Below are positions 22,794 to 32,059 of a stretch of DNA of 64,000 nt, piece by piece. Within the stretch, counting starts at the first letter, position 1, and every line of letters starts with the position of its first letter. The stretch comes from Actinopolymorpha pittospori (GTDB lineage Bacteria > Actinomycetota > Actinomycetes > Propionibacteriales > Actinopolymorphaceae). Where the stretch lies: assembly GCF_014873875.1 (NCBI RefSeq), contig NZ_JADBEM010000001.1:8866001-8930000 (forward strand). The letters run 5' to 3'. The position numbers were made by a program, and so were the translations under genes. The notes beneath the pieces were generated by a model. The model was not told the DNA's origin, searched no databases, and saw nothing but the letters and a program-made list of their open reading frames with translations.

Positions 22794-24308
22794 TCAGCGA
22801 CCGCCTGGCCGCGGTGTCGGGGTCGGCGACCCCGTCGGCCGTGGCGTGGGCCGGGCGGCGAGGCTGCCACCGACGTAGGTCGCGTTGCGGCAGGCGCTGT
22901 CTCCGGGTGCCGGCGTCGTGCAGGTGAGCCGGACGATCAGGCGCTGGCGCTCGGTGAAGATGATCGGCGACACGAAGTGCTGGTCGAGGTCTCGGAAGTT
23001 CTCCGGCTGCAGCGAGAGCAGCACCTGGTCGTTGCGAAGAACCTGGAGGACGCCGGCGTCCCCGGGCGACTCGAACACCAGGTCGGTCACCCGCAGGACC
23101 TGCCCGCGCGGCACCGTGTAGGTGGCGTTGACCGTGTCGCCTGGGTCGGCGACGACCGGCAGCCGGCGGTTGAACGGCGCACCGGCCAGCGCCTCCTGCT
23201 GCGCCTGGGCCACCTGCTCGCGTTCGCGTTCCTGCCGCTGGCTCTGGAGCGTCTCCGCCGCCGTACCGGCCGAGTTCTTCGCCTCGCCGGCGGCACTGTT
23301 GGCCGAGCCCGCCTGCTCCTGCGCGGCTCCGGCCTGCCGGTTGGCCTCCTCCGCCACCGTCCTGGCCTGACCGACCTCCTGCCGGATCTGGTTCAGCGGG
23401 TCGGCCACTGCGTCCTGCGCCGTCGACTGGATCGCCGGCCGGATCGCGAGGAACCACAGGGCCACGAGCGCGACGGCCCCGGCCACCGTGGCGAGCACGG
23501 CACGACCGAGCCACGAGGGCAGCGTGACGTCCTGGAGCATCGTCCCGTCGACGCTCACGACCGGCTCGCGTGGCGTTGCCCGCCTCGGCGTGCGGCCCAC
23601 TCCGGGCTGGGCGGGCCCGGGCGCCGGGGCGGCGGTCACGGTCGCCGACGCCGGCCCGGTGGCGGCCAGGGCGGGCGCCACCCGGTCGCCCTGCTCCCGC
23701 GCGGCGGCCACGTCCAGGGCGTGCACGGTGAACGTACGGGTCGCCGGCGTGCCCCGCCAGATGCGGTCGACGGCTCGGACGTCGACCGTGACGAACGCCG
23801 CCGTCCCGGGTGCGATGCGCAGCCGCTCTGGCCGGAACCGGAACCCGAGGAGCGCGTCCGGATCCTTGCCCGCGAACTCCAGCGTCACCGCCCGGTTGCC
23901 ACGGTTGTCCACCGCCAGGGAGTGGCGGGCCCGGCGCCGGCCGTGGGAGGTGCGAGGGGTGAGTTCCCCGGTGAGGGCGTCACGCGCCTGCACCGTGACC
24001 GTCCCCTCGGGCACCGCGACGTCGCCGGGATGCTCGTGTGGTTCGACCACGACGGCGAACGGGATGTCACCCGCCTCGACCGGCGCGTCGACCGGCAGGT
24101 CGAAGGTCAGGGTCGCGCTGCCCTCCGCGTCGGGATAGAGCGAGAGGGTGGGGGGCTCGACGGACGCGAACGTCGCGAGATCCCCCGTGACCCGTAGGTT
24201 GTACGACTCGACGACCGACCCATGGTTGGTCACCGCGACGCGGCACTGCACGCTGCCGCCAGGCGTCAACTGCAGTGCGGTCATGTCCAGGTACGCGGAA
24301 GTGGCCAC
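22794..24308 (-). CDS. Ig-like/coiled-coil membrane protein flanking the injection system
   Basis: 504 aa. Residues ~1-230 look like two beta-sandwich Ig-type domains ('SVQCRVAVTNHGSVVESYNL'). One membrane helix follows around 266-288 (Leu/Ala/Val-rich), then an Ala/Glu/Gln coiled coil (~300-380), a second beta domain (~385-480) and a Pro/Thr tail. There is no signal peptide, so the N-terminus is predicted cytoplasmic and the C-terminus outside. Databases often call such actinomycete proteins 'hydrolytic protein', but no hydrolase motif is visible. Start GTG 24308, with a -10-like TACGGT (24321-24316) 7 nt upstream. Its closeness to the CIS genes suggests a link but does not prove it. Confidence 0.7.
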   Translation of the reverse strand: MATSAYLDMTALQLTPGGSVQCRVAVTNHGSVVESYNLRVTGDLATFASVEPPTLSLYPDAEGSATLTFDLPVDAPVEAGDIPFAVVVEPHEHPGDVAVPEGTVTVQARDALTGELTPRTSHGRRRARHSLAVDNRGNRAVTLEFAGKDPDALLGFRFRPERLRIAPGTAAFVTVDVRAVDRIWRGTPATRTFTVHALDVAAAREQGDRVAPALAATGPASATVTAAPAPGPAQPGVGRTPRRATPREPVVSVDGTMLQDVTLPSWLGRAVLATVAGAVALVALWFLAIRPAIQSTAQDAVADPLNQIRQEVGQARTVAEEANRQAGAAQEQAGSANSAAGEAKNSAGTAAETLQSQRQEREREQVAQAQQEALAGAPFNRRLPVVADPGDTVNATYTVPRGQVLRVTDLVFESPGDAGVLQVLRNDQVLLSLQPENFRDLDQHFVSPIIFTERQRLIVRLTCTTPAPGDSACRNATYVGGSLAARPTPRPTGSPTPTPRPGGR

Positions 24309-24315
24309 CCTCGTG

Positions 24316-24321
24316 ACCGTA
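24316..24321 (-). promoter_or_regulatory. -10 box (TACGGT) for the 504-aa membrane protein
   Basis: On the minus strand TACGGT (24321-24316) precedes the GTG at 24308 by 7 nt, again the leaderless pattern. Confidence 0.4.
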
Positions 24322-24488
24322 CGGACGACCGCCCGCGCTCACACCGGACGCGGGTCCAGCCGAAGGTGCACCGATGCTGCCCCTTCGGGCCGGCGTTGAG
24401 CCGGCGTTAAGTGCAGGCCAAGTGCGCGACCCCACACTCCTGATCGGGCAGCACCTGCCCATGGCTTCGGGCGAGGGGACACCACACG

Positions 24489-25130
24489 ATGAGTGAACGC
24501 ATCAATGTCTACATCCGGGCGCTGGATCCGTTGTCGCAGGCGGGGGTGATGCACACCCTGCGACACCGGCCGGAGGTCTGGCTCCTGACCGAGGAGGACC
24601 TCGCGACCGAGCGGGTGGCCGACCCGTCCGTCGCGCTGGTGGTCACGGAGAACGTCGACGAGGAGACGGTGAAGGTCCTGGAGTCCGTCCACCAGTTCGG
24701 CCGGCGGCGCGTCGTCCTTGTCGCCTCCCGAGTCGAGGACGGCATGCTGCTCGCCGCGGTCGAGGCCGGGGTGTGCAGCGTCGTACCGCGCGCCCACGCG
24801 ACGGCGGAGCGGCTGGTCCACGCGCTGCAGACCACCGCGTCGGGTGCCGGGAGCCTGCCTCCCGACCTGCTCGGGCGGCTGCTCGCCCAGGTGTCGAAGT
24901 TGCAGCGGCACGTTCTCGCACCACACGGGTTGTCGCGCACCGGGCTGTCGGACCGGGAGACGGAGGTACTCCGGATGGTGGCGGACGGCATGGACACCCG
25001 GGAGATCGCCGACCGGCTCGGCTACTCCGAACGCACGGTCAAGAACGTCCTGCACGACATCACGAGTCGGCTCCAGCTGAAGAACCGCTCCCACGCGGTG
25101 GCCTACGCGCTCCGGGAGGGACTGATCTGA
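24489..25130 (+). CDS. LuxR/NarL-type regulator lacking a phospho-acceptor Asp
   Basis: 213 aa. The C-terminal 60 residues are a GerE/LuxR helix-turn-helix ('LSDRETEVLRMVADGMDTRE', then 'SERTVKNVLHDITSRLQL'). The N-terminal ~120 residues have receiver-like length and fold pattern. But strand 3 ends 'ALVVTENVDEE' where a response regulator would have its phosphorylatable Asp, and the acidic pocket at the start is missing. It is likely an orphan, phosphorylation-independent regulator. It stands between the 504-aa gene and the 1879-aa gene beside the CIS cluster, making it a candidate regulator of the island. GAGGGG precedes the ATG. Confidence 0.82.
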   Translation: MSERINVYIRALDPLSQAGVMHTLRHRPEVWLLTEEDLATERVADPSVALVVTENVDEETVKVLESVHQFGRRRVVLVASRVEDGMLLAAVEAGVCSVVPRAHATAERLVHALQTTASGAGSLPPDLLGRLLAQVSKLQRHVLAPHGLSRTGLSDRETEVLRMVADGMDTREIADRLGYSERTVKNVLHDITSRLQLKNRSHAVAYALREGLI

Positions 25131-25184
25131 GCCGCGGCACCGCGGTACCGACCTGAGGCGAGGCGTGATCTGACGCGAGGGGCG

Positions 25185-25216
25185 TGACCCGAACCCGGGG
25201 GGCCAGGTTCGGGTCA
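25185..25216. terminator. Bidirectional terminator between LuxR and 1879-aa genes
   Basis: TGACCCGAACC pairs perfectly with GGTTCGGGTCA (11 bp) around a 10-nt loop, between two convergent stops (25130 and 25277). Confidence 0.82.
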
Positions 25217-25276
25217 GGCCCCTCCTCCGCGCGAGAGAGCACCTGTGCGGCGGACCGCCGGCGCGGCCGACCCGGC

Positions 25277-28200
25277 TCAGCCGCGCGAGACGAAGTCCGG
25301 TGGCTGGCCGGTGAGCGGCACGACCAGGACGGGCTCGCTCCTGATCTCACCCACGCCGGGAATCGTGGCCACCAGTTCGCGTGGTCCGAGCACGTCCCGG
25401 CGGTACACCAGCACGGGCAGGGTGAACGTACCGTCCGCGGCGGGCGTCACCGAGGCGCTGCCGACGCCGGTGCTCCACGTCAGCCGGACGGGAACCCCCG
25501 GAGGGAACTCGCTGCCTTCGGCATGGGTCACCCGCCCCGGCCGGACCAGGCCGGGGTCGGCGACCAGCGTGGGCTGGATGGTCGCACCGACAAGGTCCAC
25601 CGACACCGGTTCGGGGTCGAGCACGCCCGGAAGGTACGCGTTGGCGGTGACCGCGAGGGTCGTCTGCCCGTCGCCCAACCCACGCGGTGCGTAGCGCACC
25701 GGAACCACGCACTGCTGGTTCGGCCGCAACGCTGTCGCACAGGGTCGGCCGACCAGCGTGAAGCCCGCCGCGGACGCGGGCAGCGCGAGCGCGATCTGCA
25801 CCGGCACCGAGCCGATGTTGCGAACGACCACCTGCTTCGGGGTCGTCGCGACACTCAGCCGTTGCGGGGCGAAGGCCACCCGACCGGGCGTGACGGAGAT
25901 CGTCGCGACGCCCGGCTCCGGCTCATCCGGACCGTCCGGACCGTCCGGACCGTCCGGACCGTCCGGGCCATCGGGGCCATCGGGTCCATCGGGGTCGCCC
26001 GGATCCTCCGGAGGAGGAGGCGCGACACCCCGACCGGTCAGGGTGACGGAGTACGTCGGACCCGCGCGGTAACCCGATGCCGTCGAAAGCTGGAGCAGCG
26101 CGTCCGCCTGGTCCTCGGAGGCGGGCTGGAAGGTCACCTGGACCGTGCAGGAGGCGCCACGGTGCAGGGTCGCGCAGGTCTGCGCGGCGACGTCGTACGG
26201 CTCCTCGGTCGACGGCGTGCCCATCCGCACCGGACCACGGCCCGCGTTGTCGAGGGTGACGATGACCGGGGCCGAGCGGGTCCCGATCCGCAGTTGGCCG
26301 AAGTCGAGCGCGGTCGGGTCGATCACGAGCTGCGGAGGCCGGAGCCGCACGTAGACGTCTCGCGCCTGGTTGGTGTCGGCCACGGCCAGAACCGAGCTCG
26401 AGTCGAACGCCGTGAAGGCGCCGTCCTCGTCGATCGCCGGCCGCGCGCTCGATCCGGTTGGAGGGACCGCGCCGTCCTCGGTGAGGGACACGAGTTCGTT
26501 GAACCGCTCCTCCAGGGGCGCGTTCGCGAAGTCGGGTTCGAGATAGCGGACGTAGACCGCCCGTTCGCCGTTGGTGGGTTGGGCCACGAGGTTGGTGGCG
26601 GTCGAGGAGTAGGCGACCGTCGTACCGTCGTCGGACAGCGACGGATCCATGCTGCCGCCACCGCCGTCGGCCACGGGGTTGGCGAACATCGCCGAGGCGA
26701 GCACCGTCCGGCCGCTACCGAGATCACGGACGTAGACCTGGTCGCCGACCGGTCCGCCTTCCCCGCCAGGCTTCATCGTGGCGAAGGCGACCCGACGTCC
26801 GTCCCGCGACAGTGAGGGCGAGGCGGCGTCGAGTTCTGGGACCGCACCGGAGGGAAGCCGGGAGACCAGGACGGTGTCGCCGGACTCCCGGTCGTGCCGG
26901 TAGACCTGCCACTGTCCCGTCTCCGCGGAGCGGCCGAGCAGGGTACGCGAGGCGAAGGCGACGAACCGGCCGTCGCCGGAGACGCTCGGCTCCGCACCGT
27001 CGATGAGGTCACCGTCCCCGTCGACGCTGACGATCCGCGGCGCCGGACGTCCCGGCCCGGCGAAGTCACCCGCACCACTGGGGTCCTGGCGCAGCACCAC
27101 CACCTCGGCGGTCCCGACCGCGTAGAAGCGGTACCGCTGCCACTCCGAGACGGGGGCGCCCTCCGGCACCACCGCGAGCGAGGCGGCGTACGCGCCGACC
27201 GCCTCCGGGCGGAAGCCGACGTAGGCCGTGCACTGCTCGCCGGGCGCGAGCACGGTGCTCGGCCGGCACGCCGGCGGCGCGGACGGCCACGGATCGGGCG
27301 GCAGGACGAGGCCCACCGAACAGTCCGCGGCGTCCAGCCGCAGGGTCGCCTGGGTCTCGCTGCCGTTGGTCACGACCAGCGCGGACGTGTCGACCGTGCC
27401 GACGGAGGGCGTGGCGCGGTATCCGAGCGGTAGACCCGCGTTGCTGACATGACTGTCCGACGCCGGATAGCTGGCGTAGGGCGGCGGCGCGATCGGGGCA
27501 CACGTCCCGGCCGGCGGAGGTGGCGGGCTCGGGGGCCCGGTGCACGGGTCGGACGCGACCAACGGGATCGCCAGCCGGCCGTTCGGGGTCGACGCGTTGG
27601 TCCGAAGCGTCGCGAAGTAGGTGCGGCCGCACCGCGGCTCTGGTGGGGCGAGCTGCAGGTCGATCGTGCAGGCCGCGCCGGAGGCAAGGTTGCCTTGACA
27701 TGTGGAGCCGGTGACCGCGAAGGCCGTCCGGTCGCGCCCCTCGACCACCGACGGTCCGGTGAACGCCACGGACTCCGCCGCGGTGAGCGTGACCTGGGCC
27801 TGGGTGGGCGATTCGCCACCGGGGTCGAAGTCGACGAGCGGCTCCTCCGCCCAGGGTTCGGCGCCACTCGTCACGCTCACCCGCAACGCCGGTGAGTCCG
27901 GATGCAACAGCGCCGGGAAGACCAGGGTGGTCCCGTCGCCGGACAGTCCCGGCCCGCAGTCGCGTACGCCCCAGCAGTAGACCGCACGCTGGAACGGCAG
28001 GTCGCTCGCGGTACCGCTGGCCCGGTGCGGGGTCGCGGGTCCGCCGCCGCCGGCCCGGGTGTCGGCGACCCAGACGTCCGGTGCCTGCTCGGACGGCTCG
28101 TCGCTCGCGGGGGACGCGCTGTAGGCGACCAGCCGGCCGTCCCCGGAGATCGAGGGGCCTCCCTCGACCGACTGGCCCTCGCCGGACACCCGCGCGGGCG

Positions 28201-30916
28201 TCCCGCCGGCCTGGTCGCGCAGGACGACCGTGGGGGTCCCGCCGTCATCGGGGATGGTGCGCGCGGCGACGTAGCGGCCGTCGTCGGAGATCGCCGGGGA
28301 CTGTGCCTGTTCCGCCACCTGGCTGGTCTCGCCCGGCCAGCGGTCCGCGCTGATCCCGCTCCCGTCCAGGGCCACGGACACGCCCGGTCCGTCCAGGTAG
28401 CCGCTCCGGCTACCGACGAAGAAGGTCTCGGTCCGCGGCCCGACCTCGCCGGGCGCGAACGTCAGGCTCACCACGCAGGAGTCGCCGGAGCGCAGTACGC
28501 CACCGTTGCACAGGTCGCTCTCGATCCCGAACGGCGCACGGACCGGATCCACGCTGAGCGCCGCCGGACCCGGCCCGTCGTTCGTGAGGGTCACCGCCCG
28601 CGGGGCGGAGGCGTTGCTCACGGGTACATCACCGAAGTCGAGGGCGGTCGGCTCGACGCGCAGGCTGGGCAGCCGACGGGCGGCGTAGACGTCGTAGTCG
28701 CTGTCCCCGTCGGGTGGCAGCAGGGCGGCGCCGCTATCGAACGACGTCACGGAACCGTCGACGGTCGTCGAGGGGGTGCCGGAGTTCTCGGTGAGGTCCG
28801 GCGTGCCGTCCGGGCGTACCGACAACAGTTCGGTGCTCCCGCCGGTGAGGTCGGAGCCGACCTCGCGCGCGTAGACCTGGGAGGCCGGGAACTCACCGAG
28901 CGGCTCGCCAAGCAGGTTCGACGCGAACGACGCGAAGGTCACCGTGGAGCCGTCACCGGAGAGCGCCGGCGCGAAACTCTCCGCGTCACCGGGCGCACCG
29001 CCGGGTGTGCCGGACATCCGGGCGGTCGCCTGGAGGCCCAGGTCACGGACCCAGACCTGGTCGCTCTGGCCGACCACCGCCTGCGCTCCCGTGGGCGTCC
29101 GCCCGCGCTCCCGCCGCTCCCGGTCGGCCCGCGCGGCGCGCGCGGCGACCGTCGGGTCCCATTCGCGGATGGTGACGAAGGCAAGCCGTTGCCCGTCACC
29201 GGAGAGGGAGGGTTCGGCGGCACCGGCCGGCGGCGTGCTCCCGTCGGGCAGCCGGGACGCGAGCACCGTCGGCCCGCGCTGCCAGGTGCCGTCGCCGAGA
29301 GCGTCGGTGTCGTGGACGTAGACCAGCGGTACGTCGTTCGCCGTGGGCTCCCCGTCAAGCCTGTCGTACGACGTGAACGCCACCCAGCGTCCCTCGGCCG
29401 AGACCGAGACCTCCCGCCCGTCCATCGCGGGTCCGCCCGACCCGGCCTGGCTCACCACGACCGGCGGCGCCGACCCGAAGTTCCCCTGCCCACTCGGGTC
29501 ACGCCAGAGCAGGGCGGCGTTGCTCACCGCGGTCGCGCTCAGCCGGAAGGAGCTCTGACCGACGTAGAGCCCGCCGGCGAGTGCCGCGACCTCGCTGGAA
29601 CGGGCTTCGACGTAGGCGACGCAGGACTCGTTCACCGGGAGGTTCGCTCCCGGCAGGCAGGTTCCACTCGGCGCGCTCGGCGGTACGACCAGGCGCATGG
29701 CGCAGCCGGGCGACCTGAGCGTGACGGGCTGGGCGAAGTTCGTCCAGTTCGTCACACTCATCGCGAACAGCCGCGCCTGTCCGACCTCCAGCTCACCCAG
29801 GGGGAACACCGGCTGCTGGCGATGGTCGGTCCGCTCAGTGATCGGCGACGGCAGTGGCCCGGTCACCGTCGCTTCGCCGCTACAGGTCTCCGCGACCACC
29901 TCGGTCTCCCCCGAGGGCGCCAGTCCGATGACGGGCACCGGGGCGCAGGTGTGGTGGGCGATCACCGCCAGCTCGGCCTGACCGGCCGGCGTCGTTCCGG
30001 GCAGCCGCAGCGTGGCCTGGTGCTGGACGTCCTCGACGGTCGTCGTGCAGGGTGGCGTGTAGGTCACCTGGATCGTGCAGGCGTCGCCGGGAGCGAGGGT
30101 GCCCTCGCACGGGTTCTCCGAGGGGCCGACACCGAACGCCGCGTCCCCGTCGATGGCTGGTCCGGAGGCGGGGAACGTCACCGGATCGGGACCCTCCACC
30201 TCCACCCGCACGACCTGCTGCGCTGTCGCGGTGGTCCCGTGGAGGAAGCTCACCTGGTTTCCGAGGTCGACCAGCGGCCCCTGCCACCCGTTCGGCGGAG
30301 AGCTGCCCCCATACGGGTCCGCGGTGATCGAGAGGTTCGGCGACACGACCGAGAAGCTCGCCGGGGAGACGAGTGCCTTCCCGTCCCTGGACAGGTGCGG
30401 AGGGCAGACCGCCTCGGCCTGGTCGCACGGCGGCTGGCGTTGGTAGGGCAGGTCGTTCGGCGTACCCGTCACGCGGCGCAGGATGCCCTCGCCACCGGCG
30501 CCCGCACGGTCGACGACGTACAGGTCCTGGGAGGACGTCGCCTCCACGTCCTGGGTTCCGACGAAGCCGACCAGGCGCGCGTCCCCCGAGATGGTGGGCA
30601 CCTGGGCGTAGCGGAGTCCGGGGGTCGGCAGGGTGGTCGTCGTCGCGACCGCCTGGTCGCGCAGGAGCAGACTGCCCCCGTCGGTGAACGCGACGTAGCG
30701 ACCGTCCGCGTCGATGTCGGCGGCGTAGGTCGGGTCGTAGTCCCCCTCGGAGACGAACGTGAGGGCCGGCGCGGTGGTCGCCGCCGCCTCGAGCTTCGAT
30801 GCGCCTCGGGTCGCGAGCCCGAGCGGCAGCAACAGGCTGCACAGGGTCGCCAGTGCGGTACCGAGCACCACGAGGGCGCGACGCCGCGACGAGGCGGGCG
30901 TACCAGCGTTTGCCAC
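25277..30916 (-). CDS. 1879-aa secreted beta-propeller/ASH-domain protein, internally duplicated
   Basis: The N-terminus carries an Arg cluster and a hydrophobic stretch (about 13-40) like a signal peptide, then two copies of an ~800-aa unit. Each unit has TolB/PD40-type propeller blades (repeated 'SGDGRLVAF'-like strands) and 'choice-of-anchor D'/ASH Ig-like domains: 'VEPTALDFGDVPVSNASAP' near 752 and 'IDPTALDFGQLRIGTRSAP' near 1527. The units are followed by a Pro-Asp-Gly repeat linker (~1640-1668) and two more Ig-like domains. Paired cysteines occur in the insertions. No sortase motif or C-terminal membrane helix is visible, so it is probably released or wall-associated. No catalytic motif was seen. 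Start GTG 30916. A structural or adhesive role is inferred. Confidence 0.75.
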   Translation of the reverse strand: MANAGTPASSRRRALVVLGTALATLCSLLLPLGLATRGASKLEAAATTAPALTFVSEGDYDPTYAADIDADGRYVAFTDGGSLLLRDQAVATTTTLPTPGLRYAQVPTISGDARLVGFVGTQDVEATSSQDLYVVDRAGAGGEGILRRVTGTPNDLPYQRQPPCDQAEAVCPPHLSRDGKALVSPASFSVVSPNLSITADPYGGSSPPNGWQGPLVDLGNQVSFLHGTTATAQQVVRVEVEGPDPVTFPASGPAIDGDAAFGVGPSENPCEGTLAPGDACTIQVTYTPPCTTTVEDVQHQATLRLPGTTPAGQAELAVIAHHTCAPVPVIGLAPSGETEVVAETCSGEATVTGPLPSPITERTDHRQQPVFPLGELEVGQARLFAMSVTNWTNFAQPVTLRSPGCAMRLVVPPSAPSGTCLPGANLPVNESCVAYVEARSSEVAALAGGLYVGQSSFRLSATAVSNAALLWRDPSGQGNFGSAPPVVVSQAGSGGPAMDGREVSVSAEGRWVAFTSYDRLDGEPTANDVPLVYVHDTDALGDGTWQRGPTVLASRLPDGSTPPAGAAEPSLSGDGQRLAFVTIREWDPTVAARAARADRERRERGRTPTGAQAVVGQSDQVWVRDLGLQATARMSGTPGGAPGDAESFAPALSGDGSTVTFASFASNLLGEPLGEFPASQVYAREVGSDLTGGSTELLSVRPDGTPDLTENSGTPSTTVDGSVTSFDSGAALLPPDGDSDYDVYAARRLPSLRVEPTALDFGDVPVSNASAPRAVTLTNDGPGPAALSVDPVRAPFGIESDLCNGGVLRSGDSCVVSLTFAPGEVGPRTETFFVGSRSGYLDGPGVSVALDGSGISADRWPGETSQVAEQAQSPAISDDGRYVAARTIPDDGGTPTVVLRDQAGGTPARVSGEGQSVEGGPSISGDGRLVAYSASPASDEPSEQAPDVWVADTRAGGGGPATPHRASGTASDLPFQRAVYCWGVRDCGPGLSGDGTTLVFPALLHPDSPALRVSVTSGAEPWAEEPLVDFDPGGESPTQAQVTLTAAESVAFTGPSVVEGRDRTAFAVTGSTCQGNLASGAACTIDLQLAPPEPRCGRTYFATLRTNASTPNGRLAIPLVASDPCTGPPSPPPPPAGTCAPIAPPPYASYPASDSHVSNAGLPLGYRATPSVGTVDTSALVVTNGSETQATLRLDAADCSVGLVLPPDPWPSAPPACRPSTVLAPGEQCTAYVGFRPEAVGAYAASLAVVPEGAPVSEWQRYRFYAVGTAEVVVLRQDPSGAGDFAGPGRPAPRIVSVDGDGDLIDGAEPSVSGDGRFVAFASRTLLGRSAETGQWQVYRHDRESGDTVLVSRLPSGAVPELDAASPSLSRDGRRVAFATMKPGGEGGPVGDQVYVRDLGSGRTVLASAMFANPVADGGGGSMDPSLSDDGTTVAYSSTATNLVAQPTNGERAVYVRYLEPDFANAPLEERFNELVSLTEDGAVPPTGSSARPAIDEDGAFTAFDSSSVLAVADTNQARDVYVRLRPPQLVIDPTALDFGQLRIGTRSAPVIVTLDNAGRGPVRMGTPSTEEPYDVAAQTCATLHRGASCTVQVTFQPASEDQADALLQLSTASGYRAGPTYSVTLTGRGVAPPPPEDPGDPDGPDGPDGPDGPDGPDGPDGPDEPEPGVATISVTPGRVAFAPQRLSVATTPKQVVVRNIGSVPVQIALALPASAAGFTLVGRPCATALRPNQQCVVPVRYAPRGLGDGQTTLAVTANAYLPGVLDPEPVSVDLVGATIQPTLVADPGLVRPGRVTHAEGSEFPPGVPVRLTWSTGVGSASVTPAADGTFTLPVLVYRRDVLGPRELVATIPGVGEIRSEPVLVVPLTGQPPDFVSRG
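25926..25993. repeat. 9-bp coding repeat (GGACCGTCC) giving Pro-Asp-Gly units
   Basis: About seven and a half units of a 9-mer inside the 1879-aa gene encode the interdomain linker (PDG)n. The first units on the + strand are identical and later ones diverge to GGGCCATCG, typical of a slippage-prone linker. Confidence 0.85.
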
Positions 30917-31081
30917 GTACGCCAGCGAAGCCCAGCGGCCGCGGAGTGACCAGAGATCGCCGGGCTTCCGGTCGGGCAGCCCAACCTGCCCAAGCAGGCA
31001 GGCCCGGCGTCGGCGTCACCCCGCGCGGACCGGCGCGCACGGCCGGCGCGGACAGCCGGCGCGGACAGCCGGCGCGCCTGG

Positions 31082-32059
31082 TCAGTCCCGCCGTCGGTCG
31101 GCGGACCGCGCGCGCCGCCGAGCCGCATCGTGGGCGGCCTTGACCGAGGCGAACGCCTCCGCTCCCCACCTGTCGCGGAGTGCGAGCAGTTCGGGCTCGA
31201 ACGTCTGCCGCGAGAGTTCGGCACCGAGCAGGTCGGCCAGGGTGGCGTAGCCGGTGGCCAGCAGGCGGTAGGCGTCGACCCGATCGCCCACCCGGTCGGC
31301 GATCCGGGACCCGGCAAGCACCGCCGCGAGGTAGGCGAGCGGCTGAATCGCCTCCAGCGCGTGCCCGCGCGCCGACCGGGCAGCGGACCGTGCGGCGGCG
31401 AGGTCTCCTCGCGCGAGCGAGCGGGCCGCCGTGAGGAGGTCGAGTTCGGCCAGGGCACCCGGACTGCCGGCGTCCGCGGCGGTGCGCCCGGCGGCGGAGC
31501 GAAGGACGTCGACCAGGTCCGAACGCCCTTCTCCCTGGGCGAGCGCCACTCCCTGGACGAGAGCGCCCGCCGCCTCCGAGGCCGCTCCGCCCGCCACGGC
31601 GTCCGCGGCCGCGGTTCGCAGCACCTCCGTGGCGGCGTCGACCTGGCCCTCGGAGGCCAGCGCGTCGGCCTGCCGGCGGCGCAGCGAGAGCCGTTCCTCG
31701 ACGGTCCGCCCGGGCTCGCGTGCCAACGCGTCGAAAGCCCGTGCCGCGGCAGCCGCCTCCCCCAACGCCAGCCGCGCCTCGGCGACCTCGAGCCGGGCCG
31801 CCGCCACGACACCGGCCACGCCGTCCGCGAGACGGATCGCCCGCTCCGCGCGGTCCAGGCCCTCACGCGGTCTGCCGAGCAGTCGGGACAGGCCGGCCCC
31901 GAGGCGCAGGGCCTTCGCCGCCTCCGCCGGGGCGCGTTCGGCGTACTCCGCCGCCACCTGGTCCGCCAGCTCACGCGCCCGCACCACCTCGCCTTGGGCA
32001 ACGAGGTCGGCGACGCGGCGGAAGGTCTCGTCCGGCCCGCCCGCGGACTCAGTAGTCAT
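31082..32059 (-). CDS. Ala-rich helical-repeat (TPR-like) protein of the CIS operon
   Basis: 325 aa, almost wholly alpha-helical and Ala/Arg/Glu-rich, with repeating helix pairs such as 'RRQADALASEGQVDAATEVL' that suggest degenerate TPRs. No signal peptide or membrane helix. It is the last gene of the minus-strand CIS arm. Its ATG (32059) lies inside the end of the 1218-aa gene (11-bp overlap), so translation is coupled. A chaperone or loading role for the preceding large protein is plausible from this coupling, but no family is recognised. Confidence 0.65.
   Translation of the reverse strand: MTTESAGGPDETFRRVADLVAQGEVVRARELADQVAAEYAERAPAEAAKALRLGAGLSRLLGRPREGLDRAERAIRLADGVAGVVAAARLEVAEARLALGEAAAAARAFDALAREPGRTVEERLSLRRRQADALASEGQVDAATEVLRTAAADAVAGGAASEAAGALVQGVALAQGEGRSDLVDVLRSAAGRTAADAGSPGALAELDLLTAARSLARGDLAAARSAARSARGHALEAIQPLAYLAAVLAGSRIADRVGDRVDAYRLLATGYATLADLLGAELSRQTFEPELLALRDRWGAEAFASVKAAHDAARRRARSADRRRD

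Noticed and set aside
27902..30949. 1015-aa open frame on the plus strand opposite the 1879-aa gene
   Set aside because: Arg/Gly/Val-rich shadow of a high-GC gene; no RBS, no domains, fully overlapped by a gene with signal peptide and repeated domains.
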